Origin: Ruminococcus sp.
GTDB taxonomy: Bacteria; Bacillota; Clostridia; Oscillospirales; Ruminococcaceae
Assembly: GCA_023665505.1 (NCBI GenBank)
Contig: JAMPDU010000006.1
Location: 1-46,451 of the forward strand
Length of the DNA stretch: 46,451 nt
Direction: 5' to 3'
Below the pieces are notes generated by a model that saw nothing but the letters and a program-made list of their open reading frames with translations, made no database searches and had not been told where the DNA came from. Below, one piece after another: positions 9,510-17,813 of this stretch (the first letter of the stretch is position 1; each line of letters begins with the position of its first letter). A program made the translations under genes and the position numbers.

Positions 9510-9782
9510 ATGATTGATATAGAAAAACCCCATATGCTTACCGTTAATGAAACCGCCAAGGAGTTCGGTCTCCCTGCTAACTTAATACGCGCCAAAGCCA
9601 AGAGCGGTGAAATCAAGGCAATACGGCAAAACAGCCGACTTTACATAAATGCTGAAGCATTCGCCGAATACCTTTGGTCTCAATACGTAAACCCCCGCGA
9701 GCCTGAGCCTATCAGGCACGATGCTCAGGAGAGCAACGTTGTTCGCGGCATCACGCCAATCCCGCTCAAACTCAAGTTTTGA
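9510..9782 (+). CDS. Excisionase (Xis), winged-HTH DNA-binding protein
   Basis: 90 residues with the excisionase/MerR-like fold: MLTVNETAKEFGLPANLIRA recognises DNA, and KAIRQNSRLYINAEAFAEYL forms the wing and following helix. This is the standard Tn916-type Xis layout, where the protein bends attL/attR DNA to favour excision by the integrase. The ATG is preceded by GAAGGAGGTC. A terminator at 9790-9818 follows, but the integrase gene starts 127 bases on, so read-through or attenuation may set the Xis:Int ratio. Confidence 0.88.
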   Translation: MIDIEKPHMLTVNETAKEFGLPANLIRAKAKSGEIKAIRQNSRLYINAEAFAEYLWSQYVNPREPEPIRHDAQESNVVRGITPIPLKLKF

Positions 9783-9789
9783 GTGTTTT

Positions 9790-9818
9790 CCCCCGAACCG
9801 TAAGGTTCGGGGATTTTT
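9790..9818 (+). terminator. Terminator between xis and int
   Basis: CCCCGAACC, loop GTAA, GGTTCGGGG, then ATTTTT. A compact, strong hairpin placed between two co-directional genes that function together. Confidence 0.85.
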
Positions 9819-9909
9819 GATATATTGACAGAATTTGCTTTCCACGGTATAATAATATTGGATTTACATTCAAGAAGTACAGAAAAATTCAAAAAAGGAG
9901 GAATGAAAA

Positions 9910-11424
9910 TTGAAAAACAAAGGCTCAGAAAAACTGAAATATATAAAGGCGAGGAAAAACAAGGACGGCACGATAACAAGCTATCAGATACGTATTTTTC
10001 AAGGTATGGATTCTGACGGCAAGCAAAAAATGATAACTAAGACATATAAGGTTGACCCGAACCTGACATATGAGCAGAATATAGCTAAGGTCAAAGAATT
10101 GGCTAATGAATTTAAGGCTCAATGTGACAGCAGAAGTTCTCAGGACAGCAGAACTTTTAAACAGTATGCTGAAGCATTTATTGAGCAAAAGCAGATTGAG
10201 GGCTTGAAATTTTCAACGATTGCAGGCTATCGCCGCGCCCTTATTCGTATAAACAGGGGAATAGGGCATATCCCGATTGCCGACCTTACTTCAGCTCATA
10301 TTACGGCTCTTTTCAATCAGCTTAGAAAAGAGGGCATACGCGGTCATAATGAAAAGGCTGTCTGTAAGGTTGAACTTAAACAAATTCTTGCCAAAAACAA
10401 TGTTACCAAAGAATATCTGGCCAGAGCCGCCAATGTATCATTGGCAGTTATCAGCTCCTGCTACAAAAAGAAACCGATTATGCCAGATAAAGCAAAGGCT
10501 ATAGCGGCGGTTTTTGACGCGGCTCCTTCTGAAATATTTTATTTTATTACAGACAATAAGCCGCTCTCATCAAAGACGATACGCGAACATCAGATGCTTG
10601 TCGTTGAAATCCTTGAGGACGCTTGCCAAAACGATAAAATTTTAAAAAATCCCGCGAAACACGTCAAACTGAACCGAGTTACAAAGTCAGCGCCAACATT
10701 CTATCAGCCCGATGAAGTAAAAGAGATAATGGCTGCGCTGAAAAAAGAACCGCTTGACAAGCGCGTACTGGTTACTCTTATGATTTCCACGGGAATGAGG
10801 CGCGGCGAAATCGCGGGGCTTACCTGGTCCAGCATTGACTGGAAAAATTCAGTCATAAACGTTGACAAAACGGTTCTCCACAAAACGGGGATAGGTACCT
10901 ATGTCAGCTCGCCGAAAACCACTTCGTCAGTCAGAAAAATCCTGCTGCCGAAAGGTACGGTCAAACTGCTGAAAAAATACCGCGAGGAATGGCTGAAACA
11001 GAAAGAATCATACGGTAATTCGTGGAATGAGGCAGTATATCTTCCCGATGAAAAAAGCATACAGTTTGCAGAACAAGGTCAAAAGCCGAAAAACAACAGC
11101 TATACAAGCGATTTCCTGTTCTATTCAACCAAAAACAATAAAATCGGATACCCTCTGAACCCCGATACAATAACAGGCTGGTGTTCCGATTTCGGCAAGA
11201 AGTACGACTTGCCGCCAATTAATCCTCACGCGTTTAGGCATACCGCCATAAGCATTTTGTCGTTCAACAACATAGACGACGCCACAACCGCCAAAATAGC
11301 GGGTCACAGCAACACCTACATAACTAAAGATACTTACACTCACTCGTTCAGCGAAGCCGAAATACAGGCTGCTGAGGCGCTTGAAAACGTGCTTTTCGAT
11401 GATGACGACGAGGACAATGAATAG
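9910..11424 (+). CDS. Tyrosine recombinase (integrase) with an embedded XRE-like HTH
   Basis: 504 residues. Start is TTG at 9910, set by AAAGGAGG 8 bases upstream; an ATG at 9903 is in another frame. The N-terminal arm-binding domain is at about 10-50 (KARKNKDGTITSYQIRIFQG). The SAM-like core-binding domain starts near 85 and is interrupted at 152-213 by a Cro/XRE-like HTH (LAKNNVTKEYLARAANVSLA). The catalytic domain runs from about 260 to the end, with Arg297 (TGMRRGE), Lys336, His440-x-x-Arg443 (HAFRH), His466 (AGHSN) and nucleophile Tyr476 (KDTYTH), all present. It is followed by a terminator and a 48-bp tRNA-Met 3' fragment, its likely attachment site. It should be active. Confidence 0.92.
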   Translation: MKNKGSEKLKYIKARKNKDGTITSYQIRIFQGMDSDGKQKMITKTYKVDPNLTYEQNIAKVKELANEFKAQCDSRSSQDSRTFKQYAEAFIEQKQIEGLKFSTIAGYRRALIRINRGIGHIPIADLTSAHITALFNQLRKEGIRGHNEKAVCKVELKQILAKNNVTKEYLARAANVSLAVISSCYKKKPIMPDKAKAIAAVFDAAPSEIFYFITDNKPLSSKTIREHQMLVVEILEDACQNDKILKNPAKHVKLNRVTKSAPTFYQPDEVKEIMAALKKEPLDKRVLVTLMISTGMRRGEIAGLTWSSIDWKNSVINVDKTVLHKTGIGTYVSSPKTTSSVRKILLPKGTVKLLKKYREEWLKQKESYGNSWNEAVYLPDEKSIQFAEQGQKPKNNSYTSDFLFYSTKNNKIGYPLNPDTITGWCSDFGKKYDLPPINPHAFRHTAISILSFNNIDDATTAKIAGHSNTYITKDTYTHSFSEAEIQAAEALENVLFDDDDEDNE

Positions 11425-11430
11425 AAAGAA

Positions 11431-11466
11431 CCCCTATTGTCAAAATATGACAATAGGGGCTTTTTC
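11431..11466 (+). terminator. Terminator of the integrase gene
   Basis: CCCCTATTGTCA pairs with TGACAATAGGGG over a short loop, followed by CTTTTTC. Confidence 0.9.
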
Positions 11467-11644
11467 TTTCGCTATCATGGAATAAATATCCTTAAATTTC
11501 CAGCCCTCAAAACGCCGAATTTGAACCGAAGTTGCTTGCCAAAAACCGCTGTAAGTTTCATAACTTTCAATATCTTTTTGGCGTTTTTTTGGCGTTTTGG
11601 GAAAAATCAACGCCGCTTGAGAACCCTCAAACGGCGTATTTACG

Positions 11645-11692
<48 letters not shown>

Positions 11693-11865
11693 AGAAAAAG
11701 GAAAAATAATGCAGACCATTTTGATTTAAAGAGGCTTCAAACGCCGTAAATACGCGCTTTTTGGTATAGTCCAGTTTTCATAGTTCAGTACTGATTTAGT
11801 GCGTTTTAAATTATTTTTGCAGGAAACAATCGGTGGAATTTAGTCCCCGATTTTTACATAGATCA

Positions 11866-11900
11866 GCGGGATATATCCATATGGTATATCCCGCATTTTA
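11866..11900 (+). terminator. Palindromic hairpin, terminator-like
   Basis: GCGGGATATA and TATATCCCGC pair across TCCATATGG, followed by ATTTTAG. No gene in front of it is recognised; 11693-11865 has no supported ORF. Confidence 0.5.
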
Positions 11901-12117
11901 GTTTAGCAAAGTGAAGTAGTATAATTCCTTTTCGAGTATACTGCTACTAAATAGCATTATAACACAAAAGTTTTATAATGTCAATAGGTGGGCATTGAAA
12001 ATTTGATTACAAAATTGTAAACACCTACTATTGCCATAGGACTTTATTATACGAAACTTTAATCTGATAACGTGCGAAACCGCAAAATATTTTCAATACT
12101 GTATACTATTATTATAG

Positions 12118-12278
12118 TATAATCAATAAAGTCGATAGTGAATGTGAGTTGGTATTTTATATTGCACGATCTTGTGAAGTAAATAGATCATGATTCTGTT
12201 AAGATAGTCATGTGAGTACTGTCTTGATCTAACAGGTGTAAGGTTAAAAGAGGATGCTGGTTATGCATCCTTTTTATA
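12118..12278 (+). ncRNA. Possible small structured RNA
   Basis: A TATAAT -10 at 12118-12123 is followed by about 130 bases with no ORF. These contain a stem around CTGTTA (12196) and TAACAG (12230), and end at a terminator hairpin AGGATGC/GCATCCT plus TTTTTATA (12251-12276). The shape is that of an independent short transcript. No family is recognised and no clear -35 is seen. Confidence 0.3.
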
Positions 12279-12465
12279 TGTTCAATTGCATCCTGCTGAA
12301 ATAGTTATTGTGATCTTTATTTGTTACCCCGAGTCATGATTAAGTGGAATACTAACAACACAAAATGTTTCTAATTTGTGTATTTTTTTATGATAAAATA
12401 AAAATCCCATGCATCCAGATAAACATATACGAAGACAAATTTACTGTTTAGCAGAAGGAACAGCT

Positions 12466-12521
12466 AAAATTCGCGATCTATACCTTGAGTCCTATTATAA
12501 GAGGCGGAATCAGTTAGATTC
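12466..12521 (+). repeat. Leader repeat, copy 1 (with inverted repeat)
   Basis: AAAATTCGCGATCT ... GGAATCAGTTAGATTC resembles 12608-12663 at about three quarters of positions. Copy 1 is extended by a stem, AAGAGGCGGAATC against GATTCTGCCTCTT (12499-12529). Confidence 0.5.
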
Positions 12522-12607
12522 TGCCTCTTAATGCATAGGAATCGGGAAAGTTTCAACCCATATATTGAAATTGCGGATGCTGAACTTTTGATGACAGAAG
12601 CTGTTAT

Positions 12608-12663
12608 AAAAAATCGCGATCTGCACAACGTTCCTTTCTATAAAGGCAGAATCGGTTAGATTC
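12608..12663 (+). repeat. Leader repeat, copy 2, just upstream of 12693
   Basis: AAAAATCGCGATCT ... AGAATCGGTTAGATTC, about 142 bases after copy 1 and 30 bases before the next start codon. Repeated leader structures here may control the methylase pair. Confidence 0.5.
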
Positions 12664-12692
12664 AAAAATTTATAAGAAAGGTTGTTTTTATT

Positions 12693-13517
12693 ATGAAAAC
12701 CAAAAAAGATGTTATGTCAAACGCGCAGGAGATTACTGCTGAGGAAATGAAGAGGAACACAGCTAAGGAAATACTTGCAGAATTCTTTGCAGATCAGCAA
12801 GTATACCAAAGTAACTCTAAAACTATCGAAGAGCTTTTTGATAAAAAACGCATTGGCGTTCTTTTTGATAATCTTAGAGCTTTCATGATTTTTGATGTTA
12901 CTTGCCGCGATAAGGAGAATTACCTTAAATGGTATACTGTCGCTGTGCTTTTAGACCGTGAAAACTCCCGAATAATAGATTTTAGGATTTTTACGGCAGA
13001 AAAATATTCGGAAGTTTCAGGCTATGTCAAGGAGTATCTTAAATGTGAATATAAAGAACTCCGAACCATATGCACAAACAAGGACAGCAATGCGCCTTTT
13101 TATATGGAAAGTAATAGGATTTGCATGTGTGAAACCTCGGAGATGCTGATTAATCTAAATATATCAGACGTTGAAAATGATTTCATTCATTTTGTAGAAA
13201 AGGCTGCATCCGATGAAAGCATAAAAACCGTCGATGGCAAAGAACTCTCTACTAAAGACAGCAATACTAATGTTGCAGACTATATTTTTATTGATAAAGA
13301 AAAAGCCATCAAAATAGCAGAAAGCCTTGAGTACGATCCACAAACTCTATTCAGAAAGATGTATGAAAGGGATATGGTATACAAGACTAAAGACAATAGG
13401 TACTATAAAAGCATAACAGACAGCAAGATAATTGAAAAGGTTGGATACAGCAAGCTGTTTGGAATAAAAAAAGATTTATTCATCAAATTAAAGGAGAAGT
13501 ACGGCAATGAGGAGTAA
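12693..13517 (+). CDS. Hypothetical protein paired with DNA adenine methylase
   Basis: 274 residues, not recognised as any named family. It is acidic and soluble, with no membrane segment or signal peptide. The N-terminal ~35 residues are strongly helical and charged. The middle (FDNLRAFMIFDVTCRDKENY ... WYTVAVLLDRENSRIIDFRI) reads as a beta-rich fold. The C-terminal 60 residues (KAIKIAESLEYDPQTLFRKM) look like a small DNA-contacting helical unit. Its last 11 bases overlap the start of the D12 methylase, so the two are translationally coupled. A restriction, anti-restriction or methylase-specificity role is possible but unsupported by motifs. AT-richer than the lipoprotein genes downstream, as expected of acquired DNA. 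Confidence 0.7.
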   Translation: MKTKKDVMSNAQEITAEEMKRNTAKEILAEFFADQQVYQSNSKTIEELFDKKRIGVLFDNLRAFMIFDVTCRDKENYLKWYTVAVLLDRENSRIIDFRIFTAEKYSEVSGYVKEYLKCEYKELRTICTNKDSNAPFYMESNRICMCETSEMLINLNISDVENDFIHFVEKAASDESIKTVDGKELSTKDSNTNVADYIFIDKEKAIKIAESLEYDPQTLFRKMYERDMVYKTKDNRYYKSITDSKIIEKVGYSKLFGIKKDLFIKLKEKYGNEE

Positions 13518-14433
13518 TTGGAAAAAAGCATTGAACAACACCAAAAATGACAGGAAGATTATATCTGGAGTTGTTACATATTGCGGAGGCAAAAAACGTG
13601 TGCTTGAAGACCTTGATGAATTTTTCGATGCATATGACGCGGATATATTTATTGATCTTTGCGGCGGTTCGGGTATAGTTACTGCGAACCGCATTGCAGG
13701 CAGGAGAATTATAAACGATGCGAACGCCGAGCTTGCCGTTATATATAAGGCGTTATCATGTGATGAGTATTCTTATCCTATGGCAGATATAATGCAAGAG
13801 CTCGAGTGTGACAAAGAAACCTATCAAAAAGCGTGGGAATATTTAGAGGATCGCAAGGAATGGAATCTTCAGGAATATATTGATGATGACCTTCCGACAG
13901 CGGCAGCATATAGCTGGTTTGTTCGTTTTTTCAGCAGAATCGGAAGCAGAAGAGATGAAAAATCCTCATTCATTGAAAGTAAGCTGAAAAAGTGGTATAA
14001 CCTTGTTGACGGAGAAGAGATATGTTCATACATGGACGCTTTTGAAAACGTTGAGGTGTGGAATATGGACATGTTCGATGCGCTTCGCAAAATAAAAAGT
14101 GAAATTACGGACGAGTGTGTGATATACATAGATCCGCCGTATCTGTCTGATAAAAATTCCGATATTGAAACAGCTCAGAAAACATATGATTATAGCCTTG
14201 ATGAGAATGGACATGCCGCTCTGCTGAAGGAGGCAAATAAACTGCCGAAGGAAAAGTACCATATTATAATAAGCGGCTATGAAAACGAGTGTTATGACGC
14301 ACTTCTTGAGAAGCCTGAATTTCAATACTGGGAAAAGATTTTCCTGAAAGAGATTGATATTATGTGCGGAGACGGGTCAAATTGTTCCTATAGAGAACAA
14401 GCGAATGAGTATATCTATACAAACTCGGGATAA
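13507..14433 (+). CDS. D12-class (Dam-like) DNA adenine methyltransferase
   Basis: 308 residues. It has the D12/Dam arrangement: an N-terminal TYCGGKKRVLEDLDEFF (the usual YxGGK substrate/SAM block), DLCGGSGIVTANRI near residues 50-63 as the SAM-binding motif, and the catalytic DPPY at residues 209-212 within VIYIDPPYLSD. It therefore methylates adenine N6. The recognition sequence cannot be read from the protein. The ATG lies inside the end of the upstream gene, with AAAGGAG as ribosome site. No restriction endonuclease is recognisable beside it, so it is either an orphan methylase or works with the preceding unknown protein. Confidence 0.88.
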   Translation: MRSNWKKALNNTKNDRKIISGVVTYCGGKKRVLEDLDEFFDAYDADIFIDLCGGSGIVTANRIAGRRIINDANAELAVIYKALSCDEYSYPMADIMQELECDKETYQKAWEYLEDRKEWNLQEYIDDDLPTAAAYSWFVRFFSRIGSRRDEKSSFIESKLKKWYNLVDGEEICSYMDAFENVEVWNMDMFDALRKIKSEITDECVIYIDPPYLSDKNSDIETAQKTYDYSLDENGHAALLKEANKLPKEKYHIIISGYENECYDALLEKPEFQYWEKIFLKEIDIMCGDGSNCSYREQANEYIYTNSG

Positions 14434-14885
14434 TTCAAATACATACGCCTGCGGCTGCCGATAAAGTTTGATACATTCACACACGAACATACAATAATTC
14501 AAAATTTTTTTGGATTTTATGGGCGCGGCGAAGCCTTGTCAAATTGCAGATGCAACTCACCAAACACCAATGATGCAGCTGCGAAAGCCCGCAAAATCGG
14601 CATTTGTGCTGCCGTTACCGCATCTTTGCGCTGCGAAGATTCACACTTTCTTATGGAGAGCATACGGTTCATAGCGAAGACTGCTTCATATTTAATACAT
14701 TGACACACATAAATACATATAAAGCAGTTTTCAGCATGAACCATTATGAATGTATGGGAGTACTGTACCCTTTTGGCATATTCACAAAGAACTTTTGAGC
14801 CGTTTCAAGATTTACGATATTGCGTTCGATACCCTTATATTATATATAGGACATCAACACAATGAAGCACGAGAAGGAGGACTCA

Positions 14886-15008
14886 ATGGATAATTGCGAA
14901 GAGATACGGAGCTTAGTGGATAGTCTTGATTTTCGTATAGATGAAGCCAACAGGTTTCCACACTTGCCACACCGATGCCCGAAGCATCATGCAGCTGAAG
15001 CACGATGA
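14886..15008 (+). CDS. Tiny ORF in repeat unit 1 (40 aa)
   Basis: ATG at 14886 with GGAGG 5 bases upstream; an in-frame ATG at 14862 would add MKHEKEDS. It reads MDNCEEIRSLVDSLDFRIDE and then diverges into a His/Arg/Pro-rich tail ending at 15008. The first 20 residues match the unit 2 ORF at 16 or more positions and the frame is kept, but the tails are unrelated. It could be a real small protein with a variable tail, or the 5' relic of a longer gene. No family is recognised. Confidence 0.35.
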   Translation: MDNCEEIRSLVDSLDFRIDEANRFPHLPHRCPKHHAAEAR

Positions 15009-15319
15009 AGCAGCCGCCATAATCGTCGAAGTACGCAGAATAGGGCGTTTGAGGGTATGATTGGTACATCTTAGCGGGTTGAAGATTCACACTTTCTCAC
15101 CGAGAGCATACTGGTCATGATTACAGCGCAGACTAAATTGACACATATTTTGCAGGTATTGTAGGGAGCCATTCGGGATACTGCAGAGCATTATACCTTT
15201 TCTGCAAACAGACAAAGAATTTTTGAGGTGTTTCAAGATTTTCGATATTGCGCTTGATACCCTTATATTATAATAGTACATCGGACATCAACACAATGAA
15301 ACACGAGAAGGAGGACTCA

Positions 15320-15424
15320 ATGGATAATTGCGAAGAGATACGGAGCTTAGGGGATTGTATTGATTTTCGTATAGATGAACGAAACCCCAGCAATGATGAA
15401 GGTCTGCGAAGATTGACAGCTTGA
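15320..15424 (+). CDS. Tiny ORF in repeat unit 2 (34 aa)
   Basis: ATG at 15320 with the same GAAGGAGG site; an in-frame ATG lies at 15296. It reads MDNCEEIRSLGDCIDFRIDE and then a different tail (RNPSNDEGLRRLTA). It sits behind a TTGATACCCTTATATTATAA stretch shared with unit 1. Paralogue of the 14886 ORF; same uncertainty. Confidence 0.35.
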   Translation: MDNCEEIRSLGDCIDFRIDERNPSNDEGLRRLTA

Positions 15425-15531
15425 ACATCATCATATCCCCGACTTGATGGAGCGTTCCCCAAAATATCAGAGCATACGTTCTAAAGTCGGACGTATGCTC
15501 CATATGCCGACCTTTTGTCGGGACTTGCAGT

Positions 15532-15888
15532 TTACTTTAGCTTTTTACCGTCCGAAGCGGCGAGTTTTTTCGCAAGCTCCATAAAGAGTACCCGTGAGTC
15601 GGAATCCATTGCAGAATACAATTCGCTGAGTTCGCTCTTGAGAAGAGGGTCTGCGGTGTCCATAAAGAACTCGGCGGGGGTAATGTCAAAGTATTCGCAG
15701 ATTTTGAAGAACATCTCCATAGAGGGTAACGCCCTGCCCGTTTCGATTTTGTTGATGTAGCTTTCGCATTGGTTCAGCTCCTGCGACAGCTTACGGGAGG
15801 ACAGCTTGACGTTCCTCGATACGCGAAGCCCCGAAACTCTTTCGGAGAAGAAATTCCGCCAGTTCTCGATACTCTTGTATTCTACCAT
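15532..15888 (-). CDS. XRE-family transcriptional regulator
   Basis: 118 residues. The HTH at about 19-77 (LRVSRNVKLSSRKLSQELNQ then CESYINKIETGRALPSMEMF and CEYFDITPAEFF) is the XRE pattern; the C-terminal 35 residues form one or two helices for dimerisation. The ATG at 15888 has a GGAAGTGAAATC ribosome region. It is transcribed away from the zinc-ribbon operon starting at 16058, and the 169-bp gap holds that operon's consensus promoter, so it is the obvious candidate repressor of the operon. Confidence 0.88.
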   Translation of the reverse strand: MVEYKSIENWRNFFSERVSGLRVSRNVKLSSRKLSQELNQCESYINKIETGRALPSMEMFFKICEYFDITPAEFFMDTADPLLKSELSELYSAMDSDSRVLFMELAKKLAASDGKKLK

Positions 15889-15970
15889 GATTTCACTTCC
15901 TTAGGCAATTTCTATAAATAATTATAACCCGAACTGCCAATTTTTTGGGAGAATTAAAGTAAATATTATC

Positions 15971-15999
15971 TTGACATATGGAATTGAATGATATATAAT
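15971..15999 (+). promoter_or_regulatory. Consensus promoter of the zinc-ribbon/lipoprotein operon
   Basis: TTGACA 15971-15976, a 17-base spacer and TATAAT 15994-15999, a perfect match. The position between divergent genes fits control by the XRE protein. Confidence 0.88.
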
Positions 16000-16057
16000 A
16001 TAATGTGAGTGTTTGTCAAAAAATGCTGAAAAAAGTGCAAAAGGAAGGTAAAGTACA

Positions 16058-16918
16058 ATGAATACCGATAAAAAGTGCCCCGCCTGCGGAGCGGCTGTTG
16101 AGGACGGAAATTTATTTTGCGGAGAGTGCGGACATAAGTTTGATGATGATAATGGTACAAACAGGTGCCCGAAGTGCGGAGAACCGCTGGCGGAGGGCGA
16201 TATGTTCTGCGGCGAATGCGGGTACAGATTTGATACTCCTGCCGACACGGCGCGGAACAGTTCGGTTCAGACAAGGGTAGAGCCGCCGAGGAGTTCGTAT
16301 AATTATTCAAGTAATACGGGTAATACGAGCAGCTCGGGATATGCAAGCGCGGGAAACGCTGCTCAGCGCAGTACGGGCGGCGGCAAAAACAGCTTTGTGG
16401 ACAGTGATGAGTATACGGTACTTACGCTGGGTAACGGATATTTGCAGAATATCGTTTCATCGGGCGGTGCTACAAAGGCAACTGCGGTACTTACGCAGAA
16501 ACGGCTTTATTTTAGTGGAATATGTTTTGAAAAAAGCGGTCGGTCGTGGCAAAAAGTAAAGGTGTCAAAAATTATCGACCTTGAGGATATTACGGGAACA
16601 GGTTTTGTAAACGTAACGCATATTTTGTTATTGATACTTACTGTACTGGGATTCATAGGCTTTATTGCTATGATAATTTTATGGGCAACGGACGATTTAA
16701 GTGACCATTTAATTGATGTAACACTTTCATTTTTATTTACTGGCTTGCCTGGAATAATCTTTATGCTATTATGGCTTAAAAAAAGATTTACACTTTTTAA
16801 CGTTGAGTATGCTGGCGGAAAAATCGGATTTGATGTAAAGTGGCTTAACAGCAGCACTGTTGCGGATTTTCAGAGACAAATTCACCTTATGAAGTCACGC
16901 AAAAAATCCGAGAATTAA
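16058..16918 (+). CDS. Membrane protein with two N-terminal zinc ribbons and a PH-like domain
   Basis: 286 residues. Residues 5-28 (KCPACGAAVEDGNLFCGECG) and 36-58 (RCPKCGEPLAEGDMFCGECG) are CxxC-x(n)-CxxC zinc ribbons. A Ser/Asn/Gly-rich flexible linker follows to about residue 110. The rest contains a beta-rich segment (YTVLTLGNGYLQNIVSSGGA ... KRLYFSG) like the bacterial PH/GRAM-type fold, interrupted by two membrane segments (ILLLILTVLGFIGFIAMIIL and LFTGLPGIIFMLLWL). The ATG is preceded by GGAAGG. It is the first gene of the operon. Ribbons at the N-terminus with a membrane anchor resemble the general zinc_ribbon_2 membrane proteins of Firmicutes; the function is not known. Confidence 0.75.
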   Translation: MNTDKKCPACGAAVEDGNLFCGECGHKFDDDNGTNRCPKCGEPLAEGDMFCGECGYRFDTPADTARNSSVQTRVEPPRSSYNYSSNTGNTSSSGYASAGNAAQRSTGGGKNSFVDSDEYTVLTLGNGYLQNIVSSGGATKATAVLTQKRLYFSGICFEKSGRSWQKVKVSKIIDLEDITGTGFVNVTHILLLILTVLGFIGFIAMIILWATDDLSDHLIDVTLSFLFTGLPGIIFMLLWLKKRFTLFNVEYAGGKIGFDVKWLNSSTVADFQRQIHLMKSRKKSEN

Positions 16919-16935
16919 CCGCAGGGTAAAAGGAA

Positions 16936-17643
16936 ATGAATATTGTAAAGAAATTAAAAAACGGCAGCGGAGGTGTACTCTCCGTAACGGAAAACGGCGA
17001 TGTTATCTCCGAGGGTAATTTTTACATACTGAAGGATAAGAAACTCAAAAGCGGCGGGCAGGCGGTAAAAATACGCCGTGACGATATTCTCAGAATAGGC
17101 GGGATTAAGTATTCCTCCGCCGCAAAGCTGATAAGCAGCTGTTCCTGTTTCGGGGTATGCGGGATATTGTATTTGATATATAAATATTTCAAAAGCATTT
17201 CCAGAAAGGCAGGGTATGCCTCGAAAGGTACGGGGTTTCTTTCGGAGCTGTTCAAAGGCTCAACGGGAGACGCCGCATACATACCCTACGCATATGCGGA
17301 CGCGTCGGAGTCGGCGGCGAATATTTCCAAAACCGCGGGCGAGCTGCAGAGCGTACTTCGTATTCTGATAATAATTTTATTTGTCATATCGGTTGTACAG
17401 CTTATTCGGTACGGCTTGAGCCATAAAAAGCTGGTGGAAGTGAATACGGTGTACGGTTCGTTTTGCATAAGCAGATACGGAGTGCGCGAAAATGATTTGC
17501 AGAATTTCATAAACTGCTTTCACTCGCTGGGTACAGCCGCAAGCGGTCTTGTCTGCCCCGAGTGCGGCGCTGAAAATCCGCAGGGTAAAAAATTCTGTGC
17601 AAAATGCGGAAGGAAACTTTCCGAACGGAATGGAGGAAAATAA
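16936..17643 (+). CDS. Membrane protein with PH-like N-terminus and C-terminal zinc ribbon
   Basis: 235 residues, 17 bases after the previous gene. The N-terminal ~60 residues (VKKLKNGSGGVLSVTENGDV ... DILRIGGIKYSSAAK) are beta-rich and resemble the PH-like module of the preceding protein. One membrane segment follows at about 70-90 (CFGVCGILYLIYKYF) and another at about 140-160 (LRILIIILFVISVVQLIRYG). The C-terminus is a zinc ribbon, CPECGAENPQGKKFCAKCG. The ribbon at the opposite end from its neighbour suggests the two are partners in one membrane complex (inference). There is a ribosome site GTAAAAGGAAATG. Confidence 0.7.
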   Translation: MNIVKKLKNGSGGVLSVTENGDVISEGNFYILKDKKLKSGGQAVKIRRDDILRIGGIKYSSAAKLISSCSCFGVCGILYLIYKYFKSISRKAGYASKGTGFLSELFKGSTGDAAYIPYAYADASESAANISKTAGELQSVLRILIIILFVISVVQLIRYGLSHKKLVEVNTVYGSFCISRYGVRENDLQNFINCFHSLGTAASGLVCPECGAENPQGKKFCAKCGRKLSERNGGK

Positions 17644-17645
17644 AT

Positions 17646-17813
17646 ATGGAGGCTTTTGTAGAAAAGCTGCGCAGTATGGTAGGTAAAATCATAAAGGTAA
17701 CATATAAATTTGATTTTTTGGTCTTTATGATTGCAATGGGTGTTTTAGCCGCTTGGCTAACTCCCGCAATAATTAAGATTTTGTTTTATTTGGTGAGTGG
17801 GAGGATTTTATGA
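17646..17813 (+). CDS. Small single-pass membrane protein (55 aa)
   Basis: Start ATG at 17646, from the GGAGGAAAATAAAT ribosome site formed by the tail of the preceding gene; an upstream in-frame start at 17604 overlaps that gene and is less likely. It has a basic N-terminal helix (EAFVEKLRSMVGKIIKV) and then one or two hydrophobic stretches (FLVFMIAMGVLAAWLTPAII). No zinc ribbon. The stop overlaps the next gene's ATG by four bases, so translation is coupled. Probably a subunit or assembly factor of the same membrane complex. Confidence 0.65.
   Translation: MEAFVEKLRSMVGKIIKVTYKFDFLVFMIAMGVLAAWLTPAIIKILFYLVSGRIL

Larger units (their letters stand above)
14635..15424 (+). repeat. Two diverged ~440-bp tandem units in a 1.1-kb gene-poor field
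   Basis: Unit 1 begins GAAGATTCACACTTTCT at 14635 and unit 2 begins identically at 15081. Both continue with GAGAGCATAC, then TTTCAAGATTT, CGATATTGCG, TGATACCCTTATATTAT or a close match, CATCAACACAATGAA and GAAGGAGGACTCAATGG. Offsets between matching blocks are 434-446 bases. A third start (TGCGAAGATTGACA) appears at about 15404. Each unit carries an upstream promoter-like stretch, a ribosome site and a short ORF. Confidence 0.75.

Noticed and set aside
14517..15503. Several reverse frames of 60-80 codons in the repeat field
   Set aside because: Two have similar ends (SLRNYPLSPPSRASLC-like) only because they read the repeated DNA backwards; no ribosome sites.
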